From NCBI GenBank assembly GCA_020846745.1, contig JADLDI010000114.1, forward strand, positions 1 through 64,000: 64,000 nt of DNA, in the 5' to 3' direction. Source of the stretch: Bryobacterales bacterium (GTDB lineage Bacteria > Acidobacteriota > Terriglobia > Bryobacterales > Bryobacteraceae). Below the pieces are notes generated by a model. The model was not told the DNA's origin, ran no database searches, and saw only the letters and a program-made list of their open reading frames with translations. Positions 54,555-61,143 of the stretch are shown here, piece by piece (position 1 is the first letter of the stretch; every line of letters starts with the position of its first letter). Position numbers and translations under genes: made by a program.

Positions 54555-55205
54555 CTAGCGGTTGGATTTCAGCCAGATTGGGATCATCTCTGAGAGGTCT
54601 ACGAAAATGAGGTCCTCCGGGTCGCGCCGAAGGGCTGCACAAAGCGCGGGCAGGTCGCGCCGAAATCGTTCGAAGCGGCCGGCAATTTCCGAGCCGCCTG
54701 GCAACTTGCTTCTGGGTATTGCAGCGGCAAGCCAGTTTCGAACTTCTATGATCGCCTGTCGCGGGTCTCCGCCATGAGCATGGATATCCTGGCCGGAGAT
54801 GTCGGAAATGAAAGATCTGTATCGAAAGCGGTCTGTATCGAGAATGACGCATCGCTTCTTTCTATGGACGTCAGAGCCAAAGCGGCGGCATCCCAGAAAC
54901 AGACCCAGTTCCAAAGGCATATTGAACCGCGGCAGGTTTGTAGTCTGATCGAGAGCAACAGCAGACAGGTCATGAATGCCGTACTGACATTCTTCGATGA
55001 TGCGCTCGATCTTGGATAGCCTCAATTCACTGCTGTCGTCTTCTTCGAGGGCACAGCGCGGGACGAAACCCAGGTCATACACAGAGAAGACCAAGGCTTC
55101 CAACATCGAGCGGTAACCGCGGTCGAAGGGACAGTTGATGAAGACGCTCCTGGAGGGAACGTATTTAGTCGTGTTGCCGATGTTGATTGCCTCCGAGGCG
55201 TTCAA
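54555..55205 (-). CDS. VFINCPFD-type protein with TIR/deoxyribosyltransferase-like fold, unknown function
   Basis: 216 residues from a TTG start (the only in-frame start before the conserved part). The N-terminus SVFINCPFDRGYRSMLEALV gives strand 1 and helix 1. Next come FVPRCALEEDDSSELRLSKI and ERIIEECQYGIHDLSAV, then LPRFNMPLELGLFLGCRRFG with an invariant-looking Glu99 in the ELG motif, then CVILDTDRFRYRSFISDISG and QDIHAHGGDPRQAIIEV. The order of strands and the ELG glutamate resemble nucleoside 2-deoxyribosyltransferase and TIR-type glycosidases, so a nucleotide- or NAD-cleaving role is possible. That is inference. It overlaps the upstream DUF2188 gene by 41 bp, so the two are one unit. 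Confidence 0.6.
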   Translation of the reverse strand: MNASEAINIGNTTKYVPSRSVFINCPFDRGYRSMLEALVFSVYDLGFVPRCALEEDDSSELRLSKIERIIEECQYGIHDLSAVALDQTTNLPRFNMPLELGLFLGCRRFGSDVHRKKRCVILDTDRFRYRSFISDISGQDIHAHGGDPRQAIIEVRNWLAAAIPRSKLPGGSEIAGRFERFRRDLPALCAALRRDPEDLIFVDLSEMIPIWLKSNR

Positions 55206-55482
55206 GAAGCAACTTGTTCACAGCCTTTTCGATGTTGCTTGTGCCCAAGCTGCCCCTTTTCGGAGAGACCTGCACCCTTGGCATGCCGTAAGTGAAGTAT
55301 TCGGCAACTCGCCCATCGGGCTTGTGAATGACGATTTGGCCGGATGCAGAGCGCTTCAAAACGGTGCGCGCACGTTCGACGGCCTCTCGCTTGGTAGGGT
55401 GCACGGTCCCGACAACGCCCTCGCGCTTAACAACCCACCCTCCGTCGTGCGGAATGACGTGGACTGTCTTGCTTTGCGGCAT
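55165..55482 (-). CDS. DUF2188 protein
   Basis: 105 residues from the ATG at 55482, preceded by AGAGG; longer in-frame starts exist but lack a ribosome site. The N-terminal VHVIPHDGGWVVKREGVVGT, then KREAVERARTVLKRSASGQI and VIHKPDGRVAEYFTYG, match DUF2188. The C-terminal ~35 residues (RVQVSPKRGSLGTSNIEKAV) are an extra extension. Function of the family is unknown. It overlaps the VFINCPFD-type gene, which suggests the two products work together. Confidence 0.75.
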   Translation of the reverse strand: MPQSKTVHVIPHDGGWVVKREGVVGTVHPTKREAVERARTVLKRSASGQIVIHKPDGRVAEYFTYGMPRVQVSPKRGSLGTSNIEKAVNKLLLERLGGNQHRQHD

Positions 55483-55613
55483 CTGAACCTCTGCTTCTAT
55501 TGTATGTGTCCGGTGTATGTGTTTGGCGGCGTCAGCCATTGCCATATCGCGGCACACAATCTGTGCCGATTACTGCAAAGGCGCGTTTGCGGCCAAGTTC
55601 CGAATGTGACGCG

Positions 55614-55979
55614 CTAATTGCTGCTGGCGCCGGCGGCGCGGGATGGTTTGGTTAAGCGTCTGGGGTCGAACAGGTGTTGTGGTCTGAATTGGCGCTGGGT
55701 CCACTTCACCCCTTCGTGGAACTGAATCCCGAGATAATAGCCAATCTCACGATAGACACAGTAGCGGATGGTTCCTTCCAGCACTCCCTTGCTGTAGGAA
55801 ATCCGAATTGCGGTTTTGACGGGAATCGCGTAGTCCAACTGGAGGCAGGCTCCGGAATTGGAAATATCCTCGAGATTCGCCGTGGCACGGCGTTGACGGC
55901 CGTTCTTGTCTCTCCACTCCACCGGCACCAAATCTGCGCAGAGCAGGCGGGGCTCGTTACGTCGTTCCTGCATTGCCAT
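55614..55979 (-). CDS. PilZ-domain protein
   Basis: 121 residues. The c-di-GMP-binding PilZ signatures are present: ERRNEPR (RxxxR-type) near the start and DISNSGACLQLDYAIPVKTA (D/NxSxxG). A stand-alone PilZ protein of this length acts as a c-di-GMP receptor, usually for motility or surface polysaccharide. ATG at 55979 or 55973. Upstream of the DUF2188 gene by 131 bp, same strand. Confidence 0.88.
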   Translation of the reverse strand: MAMQERRNEPRLLCADLVPVEWRDKNGRQRRATANLEDISNSGACLQLDYAIPVKTAIRISYSKGVLEGTIRYCVYREIGYYLGIQFHEGVKWTQRQFRPQHLFDPRRLTKPSRAAGASSN

Positions 55980-56074
55980 ACACCCTACTATCGACGGCCT
56001 CAGTGGTTAGGTTTAGAGGCCGGCTAGGAACAAGTTGCCTTAGGTGCCCGTTAAGGTAACCGGCTGAGACGAAA

Positions 56075-56845
56075 TCAGATACGGTTGAACTTTTCAATGG
56101 CCTTGGTGAGCGCCTTATACTGTTTGATCAACGGCACCATCTTGGATTCGCGTTCATCGATCTCCTGGGCGCGTTTAAGCACTTCCATGGCGCGATCCTT
56201 CGGCACCGCTACAACACCATCTTCGCCAGCGACGATGATATCACCGGGTTTGATTTCGACACCAGCACAATTCACGGGCACGTCCTGGGCGACGGTGGCG
56301 TAGCGCCCGACGGAGGACGAGGGGACGACGCTGCGGGAGTAGACGGGAAGGCCGAGGGCGCGCACTTCAGAGAGGTCGCGAGCGCCGCCATCGATGATAA
56401 TGCCGGCAACGCCGCGGGCTTTGGCGGCGGTGCCCATCAGTCCGCCTAAACCGGCAACGTCGAGGCCGTTTTCAATGACGATGACACCGACGGCGCCGGG
56501 CTGAGCGGCGTCGATCATGGCGACGGAGTGCTTGGCAGAGAGGGCAGGAACAGCCTTCTCCGGAGTGGCTTGGCGCATCAGGGCGGTGGTGGCCGGGCCG
56601 ACGAACTTAGCGGCGTCGCCCTGGAGGGTGCGGGGACGCATGTCGTGGGAGAGGAAGCCGCGGCGGCCGATAACCTGATCGACGGCATCGGCGACGGAGG
56701 CGACGGTGGTCTTTTTGAATCCTTCAATGACGGGATTGATGACCTTGGCTGTGGTGGGGGCGCTTTTCTGCGCAGCCTGTTGGAAACCGAATCCGGTTAA
56801 GGCCGCGGCCGCAGCCGCAAATAGGACAGTCCGACGAGACCTCAT
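56075..56845 (-). CDS. RraA-family protein with N-terminal signal sequence
   Basis: About 256 residues from the ATG at 56845; the frame continues upstream but that part is Pro/Ala/Arg-rich shadow sequence. The first ~30 residues (MRSRRTVLFAAAAAALTGFG) look like an export signal. The rest matches the RraA/HMG-aldolase fold: FVGPATTALMRQATPEKAVP, AVGVIVIENGLDVAGLGGLM, IIIDGGARDLSEVRALGLPV (the conserved GxxRD) and KPGDIIVAGEDGVVAVPKDR. Enzymes of this fold are HMG/CHA aldolases or oxaloacetate decarboxylases; others bind RNase E. An exported member would favour the enzyme role. Confidence 0.8.
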   Translation of the reverse strand: MRSRRTVLFAAAAAALTGFGFQQAAQKSAPTTAKVINPVIEGFKKTTVASVADAVDQVIGRRGFLSHDMRPRTLQGDAAKFVGPATTALMRQATPEKAVPALSAKHSVAMIDAAQPGAVGVIVIENGLDVAGLGGLMGTAAKARGVAGIIIDGGARDLSEVRALGLPVYSRSVVPSSSVGRYATVAQDVPVNCAGVEIKPGDIIVAGEDGVVAVPKDRAMEVLKRAQEIDERESKMVPLIKQYKALTKAIEKFNRI

Positions 56846-56865
56846 GTGTGTCATTCTACCTATCG

Positions 56866-57525
56866 ATGAGCGAGAGGCTGTTGTCGGTTTTCGGGAGGGA
56901 ACTTGGCGCGCTGCCATCACGGCTGGGGAAATCGGGCAGCCTGGTGTGGCTGTTCGCCATGATGGCGCTGGTGGGAGTTGTGCCGAAGTTGATTGGTTCG
57001 GAAGTATTGGATTTGCAGCTGCTTCGGGCTTATGCGGCGCTTTCGTTTCTGTTCGCATCGCCGGCGGTATGCGCCGGAGTAACCGAGGACGCCAGACGCA
57101 GCCTGCCGCAGTCGTTTCTGTGGGGCAAGGTGCTGGCCGGAACTGCGTTTGGGTTCGCCGGCTTTTTGCTGCTCTTCGCCGCGCGGCTAACGGCTTTGTA
57201 TTGGGAAGCCGGGCACTGGTTTGCACCGCCGGCGGATTTGACGGCGGACCTGACGGCAAGCGCGTTCGGGCTTTCGGTATGCGGCGCAGCGGTGGCGGCG
57301 CTGGTTTCGTTGCACACGCAGACGGCTCGAAGCGCGGCACAGATTGTGCGAACGGGGTTTCTACTCCTGTTCCTGATGGCGGTGTTAGGGCTGCGGCAGA
57401 TGCCGGGATTCTGGCGTAGTTTCTTCAGCGTTGGTGGAGCCATCGTAATGGTACTGGCTGGAGCGGGAGTGGCATGGGCCGCTTCGAGAGACTCGCGTTA
57501 TAGTAATCCTTCGGGTCACCCATGA
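56866..57525 (+). CDS. Multi-pass membrane protein of unknown function
   Basis: About 219 residues from the ATG at 56866; a GTG at 56848 is possible. Five to six hydrophobic segments, for example LVWLFAMMALVGVVPKLIG, LLRAYAALSFLFASPAVCAG, GFLLLFAARLTALYW and AIVMVLAGAGVAWAAS. A cytoplasmic loop GVTEDARRSLPQSFLWGKVL resembles ABC-2-type exporter subunits, but this is weak. The stop overlaps the start of the GHMP kinase gene (ATGA), so the two are coupled. Confidence 0.7.
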   Translation: MSERLLSVFGRELGALPSRLGKSGSLVWLFAMMALVGVVPKLIGSEVLDLQLLRAYAALSFLFASPAVCAGVTEDARRSLPQSFLWGKVLAGTAFGFAGFLLLFAARLTALYWEAGHWFAPPADLTADLTASAFGLSVCGAAVAALVSLHTQTARSAAQIVRTGFLLLFLMAVLGLRQMPGFWRSFFSVGGAIVMVLAGAGVAWAASRDSRYSNPSGHP

Positions 57526-58529
57526 AACTGCTTTCAAGATCGGCTTGCCGGGTCGACATGGCCGGCGGAACGCTCGATATCTGGCCGCTTTTCCTGTATC
57601 ACCAGCCTGCGTGCACCGTGAACTTCGCGGTCGACATATACACCAGTTGCAGCATCGAGACACGGGACGATAGGAAACTGATCTTACGCTCGGACGATCT
57701 GAAGACCGAGGAGACGTATAGCTCACTGGAGGAACTGGACCAGGCGCGGAAGACGCGCTTGGCGCTGCATGTGTGGCTGTTGCGGACGTTCCGTCCGGAA
57801 GTTGGCGTGACGATGACAACGCATTCGGAGTCGCCGGCGGGGGCGGGAATTTCGGGATCGTCGTCGCTGATGATTACGGCGGGGGCGGCGCTCAATAAGC
57901 TGTGCGGGACGAATTATAAGATCGAGAAGCTGCGGGAGGTGGTGCAGAACGTCGAATCGCAAATCATCCGAGTACCGACGGGCGCGCAGGACTACTACCC
58001 TGCGATGTATGGGGGAGTAGCGGCGATCGCCTTGTCGGCGGCCGGCGTGAAGCGGGAGGGGATCGCGGTCGATTTGGATGAATTCAATTCGCGGGTTGTG
58101 CTGGCATACACGGGGGAGCCGCGGAATTCGGGGATCAACAACTGGGAAGTGATGAAGGCGAATATCAACGGGGACCGGAAGGTGCAGCGCAATTTCGACA
58201 AGATCGCGTCGATCGCGACAGCGATGCGGCGGGCAGTGGAGAAAGCGGACTGGACGGAGGCGGGCCGCCTGTTGCAAGCAGATTGGGATCACCGGCGGCG
58301 GAACATTCCGACGATGACGACGGAAACGATCGACCGGCTGGTGAGTGTGGCGCGGCGGAAAGGAGCGACGGGCGCGCGGGCGTGCGGCGCGGGCGGCGGC
58401 GGGTGTGTGTTCTTTCTGGTGGAGCCAGACGCGAAGGAACAGGTGACGGCGGTCCTCGAAGAAGAGGGCGTGCGTGTGCTGCCCGTAACGGTGGCTCCCC
58501 AGGGTGTGAAAGTGAAGGTTGTACAGTAG
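57522..58529 (+). CDS. GHMP-family sugar kinase (HddA-like)
   Basis: 335 residues. GHMP kinase motifs: SACRVDMAGGTLDIWPL (motif 1), SPAGAGISGSSSLMITAGAA (ATP loop) and GARACGAGGGGCVFFLVE (motif 3). The closest familiar group is D-glycero-D-manno-heptose-7-phosphate kinase (HddA) and related sugar kinases; HPTGAQDYYPA-type text (VPTGAQDYYPAMYGGVAAIA) is typical of them. The substrate could also be another sugar or sugar phosphate. No other heptose genes nearby. Confidence 0.85.
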   Translation: MKLLSRSACRVDMAGGTLDIWPLFLYHQPACTVNFAVDIYTSCSIETRDDRKLILRSDDLKTEETYSSLEELDQARKTRLALHVWLLRTFRPEVGVTMTTHSESPAGAGISGSSSLMITAGAALNKLCGTNYKIEKLREVVQNVESQIIRVPTGAQDYYPAMYGGVAAIALSAAGVKREGIAVDLDEFNSRVVLAYTGEPRNSGINNWEVMKANINGDRKVQRNFDKIASIATAMRRAVEKADWTEAGRLLQADWDHRRRNIPTMTTETIDRLVSVARRKGATGARACGAGGGGCVFFLVEPDAKEQVTAVLEEEGVRVLPVTVAPQGVKVKVVQ

Positions 58530-58532
58530 CTC

Positions 58533-59117
58533 TTAACGAGCCTGCTGCGTGTTGGAAACGACGACCGCGGACTTAATCATCAGCGGCACCCATTTCAAGC
58601 GGCGCCCCCACCGGCGCTGCTTTTCGTTGGCATACTTATAACCCCAGGCATCGTAGGCCAAGCGGGCCAACGGTACGACGAGGTTGGAAGCAATAAACAC
58701 AGGCTTATTGATTTGGCCTGGTTTGCATCCCGGCAGTTGCCAGATGGCCATCGGGCCCTCACAGGCCAGAAGCGGATTCATCTCGTAGGCTCCCCGGCTA
58801 AGAGCGCCTTGAGTAGATCGCCAATCGCCGTACGCAAGAGCGGCCCAACTGCCATACCATACGTAGGTTTCCCAAGACCGGAATGGCGGCCGAACGGCTT
58901 CGCGCGGCGCCTGCCATTGAGCGGGCGCCAGTTGACCGCCGGCGCCGACGGTAAACGGACGGCCATCTTCAGACCACCACACGCGCGCGTTTTCGGCGCG
59001 GCCCGCTGAAACAAACAATAGGGCGATAGCGGCGACGATCGCCAACCGCCCAGCCCAGAGGCAAGCCGGCTTGTGCGTAGACACTCCGCCGGCCAAAGAC
59101 AGTAACACCATAGACAC
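58533..59117 (-). CDS. Membrane/exported protein of unknown function
   Basis: 194 residues (or slightly shorter from a later start). Hydrophobic N-terminal segment (LAIVAAIALLFVSAGRA), possibly a signal peptide, then a Trp-rich middle (WWSEDGRPF, YVWYGSWAALAYGDWRSTQG) and a further hydrophobic stretch (VFIASNLVVPLARLAYDAWG). It contains MNPLLACEG and LPGCKPGQ with two cysteines. No family recognised. Convergent with the GHMP kinase gene with a 3-bp gap. Confidence 0.65.
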   Translation of the reverse strand: MSMVLLSLAGGVSTHKPACLWAGRLAIVAAIALLFVSAGRAENARVWWSEDGRPFTVGAGGQLAPAQWQAPREAVRPPFRSWETYVWYGSWAALAYGDWRSTQGALSRGAYEMNPLLACEGPMAIWQLPGCKPGQINKPVFIASNLVVPLARLAYDAWGYKYANEKQRRWGRRLKWVPLMIKSAVVVSNTQQAR

Positions 59118-59493
59118 CTCCGTGTCGGATCAAGACCCGGGAGGATGGCCCCGCATCGCACCCCGGCTGACGACGAAGGTACGCCAGTGAATTGTAAAAC
59201 CGGCCTAACGATTTCCGCAGGTGATTGAAAATAAGAGAGAAATAAATCTGAATTAGTTGTGAATCACTTTTTTCGGTGACGGCGAAAAAAAGGAGAATGC
59301 GAATTCGCGCAGCGCGTTGTGGGGAGACACCGCAGCGCTGGGAGACGGTGCGCTGGTGGGGAAGTTGGTTTCGGATTGGTTACTGGGCGGACTCGACCAT
59401 GACTGTGGTGGAGACGGGTTTCATGGTGTAGAGCCCGGCCAGGCCGGGGGAGAAGAAGCGGTATTGGTACAAACGCTGTAGGCCTAATACAAT
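59118..59493. other. Intergenic region with AT-rich hairpin and possible gene remnant
   Basis: About 375 bp. The stretch 59190-59300 is markedly more AT-rich than its surroundings and holds an inverted repeat (CTTTTTTCG at 59267-59275 with CGAAAAAAAG at 59283-59292). On the minus strand about 59380-59490 reads as a protein-like C-terminus (RLYQYRFFSPGLAGLYTM, ending VESAQ) but has no start, so it is probably a remnant. Promoters for both flanking genes should lie here. Confidence 0.5.
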
Positions 59494-61101
59494 ATGCCCT
59501 ACATGGATTCCTACGTTGTTGGACCCATCGAACCCCTATTGCCGTTTTCGTTATCGGAGCAGTTGCGCCGGACCGCTCATGCCTTTGCGGGCAAAGATGC
59601 CCTGATATCGCGCCACCAGGAGTGCCGCTTCAGTTGGGCACAACTGGATGAAGTGGTGGAGGACTGGGCGCGCGGGTTGAGGGGATTGGGACTGGCGGAT
59701 GGGGACCGGGTAGGGGTCTGGTCGACTTCGTGCTGGCAATGGGTGGCGCTGCAACTGGCCTGCGCGCGCGCACGGCTGGTGCTGGTGAATGTGAATCCGG
59801 CCTACCGGTCGCATGAGCTGCGGTTTGTGCTGCGGAAGTCGCGGATGAAAGCGATCTTTTTGTGGGAAAGAGATGCGCGCGCGAATTACCGGCAGATTCT
59901 GGAAGAAGCGGAGGCTCCTGGCGAGTCGCTGCAGGTGATCTACTTCGACACGTTCGCGGGCTGGAAAGCGTTTGGGGAATTGCCGGCGGCGGAAGATCCG
60001 CATGAGGTGGTGAACATACAGTACACGTCGGGAACAACGGGCTTGCCGAAAGGCGTGCTGCTGACGCATCACAACATTTTGAACAACGGCTACCTGGTGG
60101 GGCGGCAGATGAACCTGACGGCGGACGACAGGATTTGCCTGGCGGTGCCGCTCTATCACTGTTTCGGGTGTGTCTTGGGGGTGCTGGCGGCGGTCGCACA
60201 TGGGAGCGCGTTGATTCTGCCGTCGTGGACGTTCGATGGCGGCGCGGTGTTGGAAGCGATCCATGCGGAGCGGGCGACGGCGCTATACGGTGTGCCGACG
60301 ATGTTCATCGCGGAACTGGAACACGCGGATTTCGAGCAGTTCGACCTGTCGTCGCTGCGGACGGGGATCATGTCGGGCGCGCCGTGTCCGATCGAGGTGA
60401 TGAAGCGTGTGATCGGACAGATGCACGCCGAGGACATCACGATCGCGTACGGACAGACTGAGGCGTCGCCGGTGATCACCATGTCGAGCTGCACGGCGCC
60501 ACTGGAAGTACGGGTGTCGACCGTAGGGGCAGCGCTGCCGAATACGGAGGTGAAGATCGTCGATCCGGCGACGGGGGAGACGGTCCCGGTGGGCGTGCAG
60601 GGCGAGTTGTGTACGCGCGGGTACCTGGTGATGAAGGGGTACGACGACGAACCGGAAGCGACGCGGAAGGCCGTGGACGCCGACGGCTGGCTGCACACGG
60701 GCGATTTGGCGGCGATGCGCGAGGATGGGAACTTCCGGATAACGGGCCGGGCGAAAGACATGATCATCCGCGGCGGAGAGAATATCTACCCGCGGGAGAT
60801 CGAGGAGTTCCTGTATACGCATCCGGCCATTGCAGACGTGCAGGTGATCGGGCTGCCGGATGCGCGGTTGGGAGAGAGCGTGGCGGCGTGGGTGCGGTTG
60901 AAACAGGGTCAGGTGTTGACGGAGGAGGAGTTGCGGAGCTGGTGTAGGGGTAAGGTGGCGCACTTCAAGGTGCCGCAGCATATACGGTTTGTGGACCAGT
61001 TTCCGATGACGGTGACGGGAAAGATCCAGAAGTACCGGATGCGGCAGTTGGAGATTGAGGCGCTCGATTTGGGGAAGGCGGCGAGGATCGAGACGGCCTA
61101 G
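59494..61101 (+). CDS. Acyl-CoA synthetase (AMP-binding enzyme)
   Basis: 535 residues. Activates a fatty or other carboxylic acid to its CoA ester through an acyl-AMP. Motifs: YTSGTTGLPKGVLLTH at about 178-193 (P-loop), AYGQTEASPVITMSS, GWLHTGDLAAM, GRAKDMIIRGGENIYPREIE, and the C-terminal catalytic Lys in MTVTGKIQKYRM. It matches the FACS-like group that includes medium-chain and dicarboxylate-derived acid:CoA ligases; chain length cannot be told. Single gene, convergent with the kinase gene. Confidence 0.93.
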   Translation: MPYMDSYVVGPIEPLLPFSLSEQLRRTAHAFAGKDALISRHQECRFSWAQLDEVVEDWARGLRGLGLADGDRVGVWSTSCWQWVALQLACARARLVLVNVNPAYRSHELRFVLRKSRMKAIFLWERDARANYRQILEEAEAPGESLQVIYFDTFAGWKAFGELPAAEDPHEVVNIQYTSGTTGLPKGVLLTHHNILNNGYLVGRQMNLTADDRICLAVPLYHCFGCVLGVLAAVAHGSALILPSWTFDGGAVLEAIHAERATALYGVPTMFIAELEHADFEQFDLSSLRTGIMSGAPCPIEVMKRVIGQMHAEDITIAYGQTEASPVITMSSCTAPLEVRVSTVGAALPNTEVKIVDPATGETVPVGVQGELCTRGYLVMKGYDDEPEATRKAVDADGWLHTGDLAAMREDGNFRITGRAKDMIIRGGENIYPREIEEFLYTHPAIADVQVIGLPDARLGESVAAWVRLKQGQVLTEEELRSWCRGKVAHFKVPQHIRFVDQFPMTVTGKIQKYRMRQLEIEALDLGKAARIETA

Positions 61102-61143
61102 TTTGGGGGGTGTGGGTTGGGGGGTGTGGGTTGGGGATTACTG

